Counted from the first letter of the stretch, positions 44,851 to 55,800 are shown. The stretch: DNA of 64,000 nucleotides from an uncultured Opitutaceae bacterium (GCA_903919205.1 CAIXHE010000109.1:36078-100077), one strand, 5' to 3'. Made by a program: numbers and translations. The notes: a model not told the origin generated them from the letters alone.

Positions 44851-45816
44851 CTAAAGCCTGGACGAGTCGCCTGCGGCGGCGGCCGGGCCCCCCGACAGCA
44901 CCGCGGCGATCGTCCCGCCGGCCTCCTTGGCCTTGTCGAGGCCCATGGTGAGCGCGGTGAGGCCGGCTAGGCCGCCCAGGCCACCGAGCTGCATGGAGTC
45001 TACCGCCGAGCTCGGCACGATCACGATCGTCGAGTTCTCCTTCAGGCCCTCGTAGAGCATATTCATCGCGCGCAAGTGAAGCGCCACGGGATTGTGGGCG
45101 TAGCTTTTTGCGGCCTCTGCAAACTTCTCGGCGACCTGGCGCTCCGAGTCGCCAAGGATCACGCGGGCCTGGCGCTCGCGCTCGGCCTGCGCCTGCATCG
45201 ACATCGCGTCCTCGAGGGCCGAGGGAATCAGGACATCCTTCACTTCCACCGATATCACGTTTATGCCCCAGGGCTCGGTTCGCTCGTCGATGATCTTCTG
45301 AAGGAGGGCGCTGATCTTGTCCCGCCCCTCAAGCATCTCCGCGAGCACGGTCTTGCCGATGACGTCGCGAAGCGCGGTCTGGGACGCCCAGCTGATCGCG
45401 CTCTGGTAGTCTGCCACGTCCAAGGCCGCCTTCTTCGGGTCGACGATCTTCCAAAACAGCACGGCGTCCACGTCGACCGGCACGGTGTCCTTGGTGAGGG
45501 TCTTCTCGGCCTTGAAGGCCGTCGTGATCACGCGCGTGTCGATCCAGTAGGGAATGTCGTCGATCATCGGGATGATGACGAAGAGCCCTGGCCCCTTCAG
45601 GGCGTGGAACTTGCCCAGTCGGAGGATGACGGCGCGGTCCCACTGGTTGGCCACCTGAATGGAGGAGGCGATGGCCGCCCCCACCACGAACGTGGCGATC
45701 AGGATGACGACGGTCGCCGCGCTGGAGCCCCCGGCATGGCTCGAATAGGCCCAAGAGAATCCCGCGGCCAGGACGACGAGGCAGATCAGGGTGGAGAACG
45801 AGCGGTTGGGCCTCAT
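44851..45816 (-). CDS. Slipin/stomatin-like SPFH membrane protein
   Basis: This is a 321-residue protein. Two N-terminal hydrophobic helices (about 5-22 and 33-52) anchor it. The SPFH domain follows (VANQWDRAVILRLGKFHALKGPGLFVIIPMIDDIPYWIDTRVITTAFKAEKTLTKDTVPVDVDAVLFWKIVDPKKAALDV). Then comes a helical stalk (QAERERQARVILGDSERQVAEKFAEAAKSY) and a Gly/Leu-rich end. No NfeD protease partner is beside it. Start 45816 is chosen because the ATG at 45894 lies inside the predicted -10 box; this gives a 70-nt leader. Confidence 0.9.
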   Translation of the reverse strand: MRPNRSFSTLICLVVLAAGFSWAYSSHAGGSSAATVVILIATFVVGAAIASSIQVANQWDRAVILRLGKFHALKGPGLFVIIPMIDDIPYWIDTRVITTAFKAEKTLTKDTVPVDVDAVLFWKIVDPKKAALDVADYQSAISWASQTALRDVIGKTVLAEMLEGRDKISALLQKIIDERTEPWGINVISVEVKDVLIPSALEDAMSMQAQAERERQARVILGDSERQVAEKFAEAAKSYAHNPVALHLRAMNMLYEGLKENSTIVIVPSSAVDSMQLGGLGGLAGLTALTMGLDKAKEAGGTIAAVLSGGPAAAAGDSSRL

Positions 45817-45892
45817 CGGGTGTAGGCTCGGGCGGTCCCCGCAGGGCAGGCGTGGTTGCCTGCGCAAGCAGCGGGTCCTCGAGCGAGGCTCC

Positions 45893-45935
45893 ATGCTACT
45901 GGGCGAGCGCTTGGCCGGCCATGGGGTCTAGACCC
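45893..45935 (-). promoter_or_regulatory. Shared promoter element, slipin gene
   Basis: Minus strand: GGGTCTAGACCCCAT, with the perfect 12-nt palindrome GGGTCTAGACCC, 22 nt, TAGCAT. Predicted start 45886. Confidence 0.65.
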
Positions 45936-45970
45936 AATGAGGCCCCCGAGGGCCGCAAAGCGTGCACCGG

Positions 45971-46696
45971 CTAGCCGCCTGCTGGGGATCCCGCGGGCTC
46001 GGGCGGGCGGCCGCCGAAGCCTGCCAAGGTCGCGAAGGCTCCGGGCCGCTGGGCGGAGACCCCGAGCACCAGCACGGGAAGGTCGCCGATCCCCTTCTCC
46101 GCACCCAGCGCACTCAGAAACTGCTCCGGGGACATTCCGGGAAGGTCCGGAACCACGAGGATCAGCTGGGGAAGGGCCGGTGGATTGCGGGCGTAACGGC
46201 CGCGTCCCAGGAGATAGTCAAAGGCGGCCTTGCCGCTTCGTACGATGTGGAGCGGATGAGCGAGCCCGGCGCGTCTGAACACGTCGGCCGCCTGGCGCGC
46301 CGCCTCGGTGTCGTGCTCGACGAGGAGGATGTCGCGCAGGTCGCCGCCGGGCTTGCGGGTCGCCGTGCCGCCGGCGACGGCGATCTGCTGGAACACGTCG
46401 CATAGGCGCACCCCAAGCCCCTGCGCCAGCGTGGCGAGGCTGTGGAGGGTGATGTTGCGGGCACCGCGCTCGATGTCCGCGACATAGGTGCGGTGGAGGT
46501 GGGCGCGCTCCGCAAGTTCCTCCTGGGTGAGCCCCAGCCCGTGGCGCAATGCACGCACCGAGGCACCGAGATGGTTCAAGAGGTCTGCGTTGGTCCCAAT
46601 GAGATGCTCGCGGGGAACCCGCCCGGGCTCGGGCACCGCCGCCTCCGGGACCTTCCCCTTTGGAAGGCTGCTCGAACTCGCGTCTCGTTGCGGCAT
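45971..46696 (-). CDS. XRE-family regulator fused to a receiver-like domain
   Basis: This is a 241-residue protein. Residues about 40-102 are an XRE helix-turn-helix (LGASVRALRHGLGLTQEELAERAHLHRTYVADIERGARNITLHSLATLAQGLGV). Residues about 118-225 look like a response-regulator receiver (DILLVEHDTEAARQAADVFRRAGL ... LPQLILVVPDLPGMSPEQFLSAL). The place of the phospho-acceptor Asp is occupied by Val (LILVVPDLPG), so phosphorylation is unlikely. It could act as an unphosphorylated protein-binding domain. Predicted transcription start is at or next to the ATG. Confidence 0.85.
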   Translation of the reverse strand: MPQRDASSSSLPKGKVPEAAVPEPGRVPREHLIGTNADLLNHLGASVRALRHGLGLTQEELAERAHLHRTYVADIERGARNITLHSLATLAQGLGVRLCDVFQQIAVAGGTATRKPGGDLRDILLVEHDTEAARQAADVFRRAGLAHPLHIVRSGKAAFDYLLGRGRYARNPPALPQLILVVPDLPGMSPEQFLSALGAEKGIGDLPVLVLGVSAQRPGAFATLAGFGGRPPEPAGSPAGG

Positions 46697-46701
46697 TCCC
46701 C

Positions 46702-46746
46702 ATTATGGATCCGCAGCCGGGGCCTGTCCTATGGGGAGAGGACCCC
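46702..46746 (-). promoter_or_regulatory. Shared promoter element, XRE regulator
   Basis: Minus strand: GGGTCCTCTCCCCAT, 23 nt, CATAAT. Predicted start 46695-46696, at the ATG. The 19-nt palindrome at 46731-46749 is identical to the one at 43476-43494. Confidence 0.55.
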
Positions 46747-46819
46747 ATGCTTCCTCGGACACGGTGGGAAGCCCAGGGTCCGAGCTTCGATGCGCAGGCC
46801 CCCATCGCCCGACTACCCG

Positions 46820-46866
46820 ACCGTAACTTATTCTCTGTTAGTTTCTTATCGATTAAGTCCGACGGA
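46820..46866 (+). promoter_or_regulatory. AT-rich patch upstream of the chemoreceptor gene
   Basis: In the 337-bp gap between the XRE regulator and the chemoreceptor (46697-47033), positions 46823-46858 are far richer in A+T than anything nearby (CTTATTCTCTGTTAG, CTTATCGATTAAG). This is probably the chemoreceptor promoter region. TTAGTTT and GTCCGACG, 12 nt apart, could be a loose sigma-28-like promoter, but the match is poor. The rest of the gap holds only the XRE element. Confidence 0.3.
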
Positions 46867-47033
46867 CAGGGCCGGTGTCTTTTGGCTAAAGTCGGGCCCA
46901 GTGACGCCGAAGGGGGCTACGTGCACCCTGCGAGCCGACCTTCCTGCAAAACCGTGTTCGATGGCGGATGCCTGGCGCGGGCCTTGAAGCCGGCCGGCAT
47001 TGCAGCGGTGGCGCCAAACCCTGCGAGCCGCCG

Positions 47034-49049
47034 ATGAAGAGGCTCTCGTCCTGGGATTTTTCAGCGAAGCTGATCGCAGCCTTCACGGTGTTCGGCCTGC
47101 TCCCGCTTGCCGTAGCCACCGTTTTCTCGCTCCGATCGCTCAGCGCAGTGGGCCACCAGCTCGGAGGATCCTTCCAGGCCTCGAGCGCATCGGTGCTCGA
47201 CGTCATCGACCGTACCCTTTTGCAGCGCTACGAGGACGTCCAGTCCTTCAGTATGAGCCGTGCGGCGCACGACACCCCAACCTGGCGCAAGGTGGGATCG
47301 GACAAGAACGCCGTTTCCGCCGCGATGAACGCATATGTGAAATTGTACGGGGTGTATCCGCTCATGGTGGCCGTGGACCTCGAGGGCCGAGTGATCGCCG
47401 TCAATGATCGCGACGCCGCCGGCCACGCGATCGAAACGGCCCCAGTCTACCAACAGAACTTCAAGGAAGCCGCTTGGTTCAGGGAGAGCCTGGCGGGGCA
47501 TTTCCTCAAGAGCGACCTGCTCGACGGCACGTACGTGCAGGATCCCTCGTTTGATCCGGCTCTCGCGCGAGTGACCGGCGGGGACGGGCTCTCGATCGTC
47601 TTCGCGGCCCCGCTGCGCGACCCGGACGGCAAGGTGATCGGGGTATGGTGCGATTTTGCTGACTTCAGCCTAGTCGAGAACATCGTCAACGAGGCCTACT
47701 TGGATCTCCAGCACCAGGGCTACCACTCGGCCACCCTGACGGTCTTGGACCGCGAGGGCCGAGTGATTGTAGATTGGGACCCCGCAGTTCACGCGGGCGC
47801 CCTAAGTGGCCACGACCCCACCGTGCTCTTCAAGCTCAACCTCGCCCAGCGCGGCGTCGAGGCCGCGCGAAGGGGCGTGCTGGGGCAGGCCGGCTACGTG
47901 CGGTCGTTGAACGCCAGGAAGAAGATTTGGGAGAATGCCGGCTTCGCCCACTCGAGGGGCGCCATGGGCTTCCCGGGCCTCGGCTGGACGGTCCTGACGC
48001 GCGTGAACGTGACCGAGGGCGAGGCGGTGCTCCGTCAGGCCGAGCTCCAGGCGGGGTGCGTGTTTGCGGTGAGCCTTGTCGCCCTCGCCTTCGTGTCCTA
48101 CAGGCTGGGACGCTTCCTGAGCCTGCCGCTGCTTCGCTCCCTCGAGCAGATCCGCGAAGGCGGCAGCCACGTTACCGCGGTGTCCCAAGAGATTTCCGCA
48201 TCCAGCCAATCCCTCGCCGACGGGGCCAACCAGCAGGCCGCGGCCCTCGAGGAGACGGCCGCCTCCCTAGAGGAGATGGCAAGCATGACCAGCCGCAACT
48301 CGGATAGCTCCCAGAAGGCCAAGGCTGCAGCCGCCGAGGCGCGCCGGTGCGCCGACACAGGCGCCGAGCAGGTGGCCTCGATGGGCCGCGCGATGAACGA
48401 GATCCAGGCGGCGAGCCAGGACATCACGAAGATCCTGAAGACCATCGACGAGATCGCCTTCCAGACCAATATACTGGCCCTCAACGCAGCCGTCGAGGCG
48501 GCCCGCGCCGGCGAGGCCGGCGCCGGCTTCGCGGTCGTGGCCGACGAGGTGCGCTCGCTGGCCCAGCGCTGCGCGGCCGCCGCAAAGGAGACCGCCGCCA
48601 AGATCGAGGACTCGGTCTCCAAGAGCACCCAGGGCGTCGGCATCAGCAGCCAGGTTGCCGAGAGCTTCCGCACCGTCCAGGACCAGATCCGTAGGCTCGA
48701 CACGCTCGTGGCCGAGATCGCGACCGCCTCGGCCGAGCAGAGCCAGGGCATCGCCCAGGTGAATACCGCCGTCAGCCAGATGGACCGCGTGACGCAGTCA
48801 AATGCGGCGATGGCCGAGGAGGGTGCGGCCAACTCCGAGGAGCTCAGCACGCAGGCCACGGATCTCTCGCACACGGTCGGGCAGCTGTTGACAATGATCG
48901 GCGGCCGCCGCGAGAACGACAGCAAGGGTCTTCCCGGCACCCCGCTCCCAGGCGGCAAGCGGGCGATCGACCGCTCCGGCCCGCGCGACGCGCCGTCCGC
49001 AAAGGGCGCGCGCAAGGCGCGTGAGCCCGAGCTTGCAGCCCACGGCTGA
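47034..49049 (+). CDS. Methyl-accepting chemotaxis protein with dCache-like sensor
   Basis: This is a 671-residue transmembrane chemoreceptor. Helix 1 is at about 13-33 ([21 protein letters not shown]). The periplasmic domain (about 35-335) has Cache-type features ([20 protein letters not shown] and [21 protein letters not shown]). Helix 2 is at about 340-362. No clear HAMP follows. The signalling domain holds the hairpin tip [42 protein letters not shown]. Start 47034 gives a normal topology; a frame to 46968 adds 22 residues without a role. It is the only sizeable gene in the 8-58 kb block without the shared promoter element. Confidence 0.93.
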   Translation: MKRLSSWDFSAKLIAAFTVFGLLPLAVATVFSLRSLSAVGHQLGGSFQASSASVLDVIDRTLLQRYEDVQSFSMSRAAHDTPTWRKVGSDKNAVSAAMNAYVKLYGVYPLMVAVDLEGRVIAVNDRDAAGHAIETAPVYQQNFKEAAWFRESLAGHFLKSDLLDGTYVQDPSFDPALARVTGGDGLSIVFAAPLRDPDGKVIGVWCDFADFSLVENIVNEAYLDLQHQGYHSATLTVLDREGRVIVDWDPAVHAGALSGHDPTVLFKLNLAQRGVEAARRGVLGQAGYVRSLNARKKIWENAGFAHSRGAMGFPGLGWTVLTRVNVTEGEAVLRQAELQAGCVFAVSLVALAFVSYRLGRFLSLPLLRSLEQIREGGSHVTAVSQEISASSQSLADGANQQAAALEETAASLEEMASMTSRNSDSSQKAKAAAAEARRCADTGAEQVASMGRAMNEIQAASQDITKILKTIDEIAFQTNILALNAAVEAARAGEAGAGFAVVADEVRSLAQRCAAAAKETAAKIEDSVSKSTQGVGISSQVAESFRTVQDQIRRLDTLVAEIATASAEQSQGIAQVNTAVSQMDRVTQSNAAMAEEGAANSEELSTQATDLSHTVGQLLTMIGGRRENDSKGLPGTPLPGGKRAIDRSGPRDAPSAKGARKAREPELAAHG

Positions 49050-49064
49050 GGGTCACCCGAGGGC

Positions 49065-49107
49065 AGGCCAAGACCCCATGTTCCGGGGGCGGGGCACCCT
49101 GTACGCT
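49065..49107 (+). promoter_or_regulatory. Shared promoter element, DUF3309-like gene
   Basis: GGCCAAGACCCCAT, 22 nt, TACGCT. Predicted start 49114, leader 57 nt to the ATG at 49171. Confidence 0.65.
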
Positions 49108-49170
49108 CGGCGAGATGTTCCCCTCGTCCCCGGTTGAAAGAGGCCCGCAGACGCGGCGCATCGGGCGGCA

Positions 49171-49359
49171 ATGCCCTCGATCGAGGCTCGCCTCGGGGGA
49201 TCGCCCGTGAGGCTTCTGTGGCTCTTCCTAGTGGCCCTCTTCGTGGTCGGGGCGCTGCCTGTGTGGCGGCATAGCCGTTACTGGGGCTACTACCCGAGCG
49301 GCGGACTCGGCCTTATCCTGGTGGTGCTCGTCGTGCTGATCGTGACCCACCAGATCTGA
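49171..49359 (+). CDS. DUF3309-like small membrane protein
   Basis: This is a 62-residue protein with two hydrophobic stretches (LLWLFLVALFVVGALPVW and GGLGLILVVLVVLIV) around HSRYWGYYPSGG. This is the DUF3309 pattern (GALPxWxxSxxWGYxPSGGLG). GTG at 49207 is an alternative start closer to the usual 50 residues. It has an element-type promoter with TACGCT at the 22-nt distance and a 57-nt leader. Function is unknown. Confidence 0.8.
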   Translation: MPSIEARLGGSPVRLLWLFLVALFVVGALPVWRHSRYWGYYPSGGLGLILVVLVVLIVTHQI

Positions 49360-49378
49360 CCACCTACCCCGCCGAACC

Positions 49379-49621
49379 ATGACACAGCTCCTCCTCGCCA
49401 GCTTCCTCATCTTTTTTGGAGTCGATCTCTTCTTCGGCCTTTCCATCCCGGCATGGGTGCTCGGCCTCCTGGCTGTGTCCGCGGGCGTCTCGATCATCAT
49501 TCGACGCTACAGGTCCGGCTTTGAGCGGCCCCAGGCGCGCGACCTCGGGGTGAATCCCCGGGTTTCGGCCCCCGTGCCCTCGCACGCGGAGACCCGCGGC
49601 TCGGAGCTCTTCACCGACTAG
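49379..49621 (+). CDS. Small membrane protein of unknown function
   Basis: This is an 80-residue protein with two close hydrophobic helices (LLLASFLIFFGVDLFFGL and WVLGLLAVSAGVSIII), then a basic turn (RRYRSGFERPQARD) and a polar tail. No family is recognised. It lies 19 nt after the DUF3309-like gene and probably shares its transcript. Confidence 0.65.
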   Translation: MTQLLLASFLIFFGVDLFFGLSIPAWVLGLLAVSAGVSIIIRRYRSGFERPQARDLGVNPRVSAPVPSHAETRGSELFTD

Positions 49622-49667
49622 GCCCCGCCCGCGCCCTTTGGGGCCGGCGCCCGCCTCCTAACATTCC

Positions 49668-49862
49668 ATGACTCCGTTTGCTTCTCCCGACCCGCTTTGC
49701 CGCTGCCGCGTTTCCCGCGAATCGCTCCACGCCCGGACACGAGAACTGGCGCTCTGCGCGGGACGCAGCGCCTCCGCCGTGACCCAGGGCGACTATGAAC
49801 AGGCCAAGCGCGACCTCACCGGCGAGACGGACGGCGACCTTCAGGACGCCCGGATCAGCTAG
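49668..49862 (+). CDS. Small hypothetical protein with EQAxRxLTG motif
   Basis: This is a 64-residue frame. Its first half looks unremarkable (four Cys/Arg-rich segments); its end VTQGDYEQAKRDLTGETDGDLQDARIS matches the segment EVEQAQRELTGGEDIDAREAAID in the protein at 26722-27132. The real start may be a later codon, such as the GTG at 49779 just before that segment. The similarity is the main reason for listing it as a gene. Confidence 0.5.
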   Translation: MTPFASPDPLCRCRVSRESLHARTRELALCAGRSASAVTQGDYEQAKRDLTGETDGDLQDARIS

Positions 49863-49876
49863 GGGCCTCGGGGTCG

Positions 49877-52800
49877 CTAGGCGACCTCGAGTTCGACGGC
49901 ATGCTCGAGCTGGTCGTCATGCAGCGAGATGGCGCGGCCCTCGACGCCTCGCCCGTCGACACTCAGGCCGGCGCCCGGCAGGGCCCCCGCCCGACGTGTG
50001 AACGTGATGTGGTACACGGTCCTGCGGTATCGGTAGTGAACCTTGAAGGAGGCCCAGGCCGCGGGCATGCGCGGCTCAAGGCGCAGCCGCTCGCCTTCCA
50101 GGTGGATCCCGAGCAGGCTCTCAGCGAGAAGGCGGTAGGCCCAGCCCGCAGAGCCGGTGTACCACGTCCATCCGCCGCGTCCCTCGTGAGGGGGCACGGC
50201 ATAAATATCGGCGACCATCACGTAGGGCTCGACCTTGTAGGTTGCCACCTTCGCCGGCGTCGAGCTGTGATGGACGGGGTTTAGCATCCCAAAGTATTCC
50301 CATGCGCGCTCGGACTGGCCCATCTCGGCCAGCGCCATGGCCACCCAGAGCGCCGCCTGCGTGTACTGCCCGCCGTTCTCCCGGACGCCCGGGATGTACC
50401 CCCGGATGTAGCCCGGGTCGAGCGGGGCCTTGTCAAACGGCGGCGCCAGCAGCTGCACAAGGCTCAGGTCGCGGCGCGCCAGGCGCCGGTCGACGGACTC
50501 CATCGCCTGGAGCGAGCGAGCCGTCTCGCCGGCTCCGCTGATCACCGACCAGCTCTGCGGAAGCGAGTCGATCTGGCATTCCGCTCCGGACGCCGACCCG
50601 AGCGGCGTCCCGTCGTCGAAGAAGGCGCGCAGGTACCAGGCTCCATCCCACCCGTGGGCCGCGATCGCCCCCCGCAGCCTGAGCGCCTCCGCGTCGCAGC
50701 GATCGGCGAACGCGGAATCCCCCCGGCCGCGCGCCACGGGGGAGAAGCGCGCGAGCACGTCGTGAAGGAAGAAGGCGAGCCACACGCTCTCGCCGCGGCC
50801 TCGGTCGCCCACCCGGTTCATGCCGTCGTTCCAGTCCCCGCAGCCCATCAGTGGCAGGCCATGCACGCCCGCCGTCGTGCCGCGCTCGATGGCGCGCACG
50901 CAATGCTCGTAGAGCGTGCCCGTCTCCTCGGAGCGCGCGGGCAGCTCATAGTAGGACTCCTCTTCCGGCTTGACCGCGCGTCCCTTGAGGAAGCCGACCC
51001 TCTCGTCGAGGACGCCCGTGTCCGCTACGCTCGAGACGTAGCGGCAGGTCGCATAGGGCAGCCAGAGAAGGTCATCCGAGAAGCGAGTCCGAACACCGCG
51101 GCCCGACGGAGGATGCCACCAGTGCTGCACGTCTCCCTCCTCGTACTGGCGCCCGGCGGCCCGGAGGAGGTGCTCGCGCGTGAGCGCCGGCTCCGTGTGG
51201 ACGAGGGCCATCACGTCCTGCAGCTGGTCGCGGAATCCATAGGCCCCGCCCGACTGGTAGAAGCCCGTGCGGCCCCACAGCCGCCCGCTGATCGTCTGGT
51301 ACATGAGCCAGCCGTTCACGAGCATGTTCACCGAGGCGTCGGGCGTGTCCACGTTCACCGCGCCGAGCGTGCGGTTCCAGTGCGCCCACACGCCCTCGAG
51401 CGCCTGGCGCCCGGCCTCGGCGCGGCGGAACCGCTGCACGAGGTCCTGGACGTCCGCGAGGCTGCGCCCCACGCCGAGCCTGAAGGTCACCTCCCGCTCC
51501 TCCAGGGCGTCCAGGTCCACCGCCACCTGGATCGCCCCGCAGGGATCCAGCCCCGCCCCCACCTTGCCCGAGAGGCGAGCGCGCCGAAGGGCCGCAGGCC
51601 TGGCGGCGCTGCCGTTGCGCCCCAGGAACTCCCTGCGGTCGCCGGTCACCGACCTCACGGGCTCGCTCACGTCGGCGAAGGCTATCCTTCCGGCGAAGTC
51701 GATGTTGTAGGGATTGCGGGCCATGAGGGCCCCGGTCATGGCGTCGACCTCGGTGCGCACGTGCAACAGGCTACCCTGCCTCTGCTCGCCAAGCACCCAT
51801 TCCCAATAGCCGGTCGCCGATATCCGGCGCGCCCGATCCGAGAGGTTGCGCAGGCGCACCACCGAGAACTTCACCGGCGCGTCCATGGCGACGTACACCC
51901 AGAGCTCCGAGGCGATCCCGTTCTCCTCGTGCTCAAACACGGTATAGCCGAACCCGTGCCGGACCACGTAGGGCGTGGTGCCCCTCGCCGGCAGCGGCGT
52001 GGGGGACCAGACCTGGCCGGTCTGCTCGTCGCGCAGGTACAGGGCTTCGCCCGTCGTGTCGCTCACGGGGTCGTCGTTCCAGGGCGTCGTCCGGAACTCG
52101 TGGGAGTTCTCGGCCCAGGTGTAGGCGCTCCCGCCCTCCGAGACCACGGTCCCGAAGGATGGGTTCGCGATCACGTTGATCCAGGGCATCGGGGTCATCT
52201 GACCCGCGGCCAGGGTGATCACGTACTCGTGGCCGTCCTTCGTGAAGCCGCCCAGACCGTTCTGAAAGATCAGCTCGCGCGGGGCGACCGGGCCCGGCGC
52301 CTGCGCGCGCTGCGAGCGGGAGGGGACGAGCGGAAGGGGCCTGGGTTCCTGCACCCTTCGCTGCTCCATCTGCTCGGCCAGCGTGCCGTCGTCCCCGTCG
52401 AAGTAGACGCGGGCCGAGGCCTGGAAGAGGGCCAGGTCCTCGCTAGGGACCTGGTCCAGGCTTCGCACAAAGATCCCGCCGGCCCTCTCCGAGGCCTGCG
52501 AGCCGCCCGAGCCGACCAGTCCGGCGATCTGGTCATGAAGCGACTGTCGGTAGATGGACACGTCCTCGACCAGGATCATCATCTCCGCCGCAAGCCCCTT
52601 CAGCTTCCAGAATGCATGGGCCTTCACGAGCTGCAGGACCCAGTCGAGGTGGTCTACGCCGTTGATCCGGAGCACCACGAGCGGAAGGTCCCCCGAGATC
52701 CCGTAGCTCCATAGGCCGCTCTGGTTGCGGCGGTTCTCGGCCTGGGCCTCGGCTGGGGCGCGGCGCGACGGATCGGCATAGATCAGCGCGCTCGCGATCC

Positions 52801-55800
52801 GCCCGTACATCTGGGCCTCGCCCTCGGTCGCGTCCAGCTGGCGTAGCGTCACCTGCCCATGCGTCCACGCGAGGTCGAACGCGCGGTCCGCCATCCGCGG
52901 GCTGCGGTATTTCTCGAGCTGGGCCAGCACGCCCTGGCGGCTCGTCGAGACGCCCTGCACCACGTCGAACACGGCCGAGTCGTCGGGTCCCAGAACGACC
53001 GACCGCCTGACCGACACGATGGGGTCGAGCACGGAGCCGACGGTGTTGGACAGGGGCGCGCCGCCGCGCATCGCCGCGGGATGCGCCAGGGTGCCCCCGC
53101 GGCCCACGAACCGGAGCCGGTCGGTCTCGCACGAGGCCTCGCCGAGCTCGGTGCAATGGAGCCCCACCATGTGCAGCATCCACGGTGGCTGCTCGCCGGC
53201 GGAGCGGGCCCGGCGCGTGCACAGGAGGGCGGTGGGGCCGTCGATCGTCTCGGTCTGCACGAAGAGGTCGCCAAACGCCGGGTGCGCAGCATCCGCCCCC
53301 TGGGTCGCGAGCACCACCTCGGCGTAGCTCGTGAGTTCGATGTGCCGCGGCGCCGTCGAGCGGTTCTTGAGGGTGATGCGCCGCAGCTCGACGTCGTCCT
53401 CCGGGGACACGCACAGGCTTGTGTGGATCTCGAGATCGCCGCGCACCTGGAGGAATTCGACCTTGGCCGCGCTGAAGATGGCCCGGTAGTCCCTCCCCGC
53501 GCATCGGGTGGGCTGGTGCGCGGCCGACCAGGCTTCGCCGGTCGCCAGGTCGCGCAGGAAGACAAACGTGCCCCAGTCGTCGAGCGTCGCGTCCTCGCGC
53601 CAGCGCGTCACCGCGAGGTCGCGCCACCGGCTGTAGCCGCCCCCCGCGCTCGTGACGGCCACGTGGTAGCTTCCATTGGAGAGGAGATGAACGTCGGGGG
53701 CCGGCGAGCCCGGGTCCGCGAGGACGCGCACGGTGCTCGTCGCGTCGACCGCCACGCCGCGCTCTAGGTCGCTCGTGAAGTCCTTCTCCGGGAGGCTGGC
53801 GGGCGCCTTCGGCGGGCGCTCCTGCAACAGCAGGTCGGCGGCCCGAAGGAGCGGGCAGGCCATGAACCGCCGCTGCATCGCGTTTCCGCAGGAGAGGTTG
53901 GCCATCGCAATCAGGCTCATGGCCTGGTGATGGGCCATGAACGAGCGGATGGTCACGCTCGTCTGGTCGGGGGGCAGGCGCTCGGCCGTATAGTCCACCG
54001 CCTCGTAGAGCCCATACGCACCCATGCGTCCGTCGCTCGCCAGGCGCTGGAGGTTCTCGCAGGCCTCCGCCGGGGCGACCATGAGCGCGAGGGCCGTGGC
54101 GTAGGGGGCGATCACCTTGTCCTCGGCCAGCCCGCGCTTCATCCCGAGGCCCGGGACCCCGAAGGCCCGGTACTGGTAGTTTAGGTCGACGTCGGTTCGG
54201 TTGTATCCCGACTCGGAGGTTCCCCAGGGAAGGTCCAGGCTCCGCGCGTAGGAGATCTGGTGGAGCACGGCCGATCGGTACGTGTCATCGAGCAGCGTCT
54301 TCTCACAGGAGGGCATGACGAGGAGCGGCATCAGGTACTCGAACATCGAGCCGCTCCAGGAGACCAGGACGGGGGTCCCCCGCGAGGCGACGAGCAGCCG
54401 CCCGAGCGAGAACCAGTGGTCCTGCGGCGCCTGGCCAAGCGCGATGGCGACATAGCTGCACAGGCGCGCCTCCGACGCCAGCAGGTCGTAGAATCCCGAG
54501 TCGAACCTGCGGTCGGTCACGTTGTAGCCGGTGCTGAAGAGGTTGCGCGACTCGTTGAAGAGGAACTGGAAGTCCATCGTCGCGAAGCCCTCGGCCAGGT
54601 CGGCCAATGAGCCGAGCTCCTCGATGCGCTCCCGGGCGCGTCCGCCCGCCCGCTCCATCTCGGCCGCGCGCTCGGGCGTGGCCTGCAGGACGGCCGCGCA
54701 GGCCGGGGCCCACGCCGAGACCTCCCGCAGGGTTGGTGCAGGCTCCGCCGGGCCCGGGCCGCCCTCGCCCGCGCGCCGCGCGAGCCACGGGGAGAACAGG
54801 AGCACCTCCTCCATGTGGCCCCGGCAGTCCCGCTCGAGGGCCGCGGACCATTCAGCGGGCGCGCCGCCGCGGGCGGCGAACGCTCCGGCGACGGCGTGGG
54901 CCAGCCCCGCGGTGCGCTCGAGGAGAGCGTAGTCGGCGGCCAGGCCCGAGGGTGAGGCACCCAGTCCCCTGACGATCGCCGCGAGCCCGGCGTCGGCGCC
55001 CGCGAGGGCCTGAAGGACACCCGCCGTGTCGCGAAGTCCTGCGAGGGCGCGCGGTGAGAGGATGGGGGCCTCGGACATCTCCCGCAGGCCGGCCCCAAGG
55101 GTCAGCAGGTGACCCGCCAGGTTGCCGCTGTCGACGCTCGAAAGGTAGCGGGGCGGGAGCGGCTCCAGGCTGCGCGTGTCATACCAGTTGTAGAAGTGGC
55201 CGCGGTGCCGCTCCATCCGAAGGAGCGTGGCGAACGTGTCCCGCGTACGCGCCACGGCGCCGCCCGCGGAGACGTAGCCGAGGTCCGCGGCCGCAAGGTT
55301 GGCGAGCAGCGAGAGCCCGATGTTCGTCGGGGACGTCCGCGACGCGACGCGCGGGGACGGGATCTCCTGGAAGTTGTCCGGGGGAAGCCAGTTTTCCTCC
55401 TTTGACGCGAAGGTCTCGAAGAAGTGCCAGGTCGAGCGGGCGGTGCGCCCGAGGAACGCGAGCTGGTCGGGGCTCAGCTTGGGAGGCTCGACCCGGATCG
55501 GGCGGCTGATCCACCAGGCAACCGCGGGGCTCAGGAACCAGAGCAGGGCGATCGGCAGGCACCAAGCCGCGCCCGCAGGACGGCTGGCCGCCAGGACGCC
55601 GAGCCCGGCCAGCGCCACGAAGGGGCCGATCCACATGTCGGCAAGGAACTGGTGAAGGCCGGCCGGCGCCGCGCCCGAGGCGTCGCTGGACGTGCGCCAC
55701 TGGAGGAGGTGCCGGCGCGTCCACAGGAGCCGCACCAGGGTGCGCCCGATCGCATCCGCGCTCACCCAGGCGTCGTAGGGCATGAACGCCAGCGCGAGGA

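Noticed and set aside
46742..46780. Plus-strand use of the 46731-46749 palindrome to drive the chemoreceptor gene
   Set aside because: At 22-23 nt downstream the sequence is GCCCAG/CCCAGG, with no -10, and the gene begins nearly 290 nt away.
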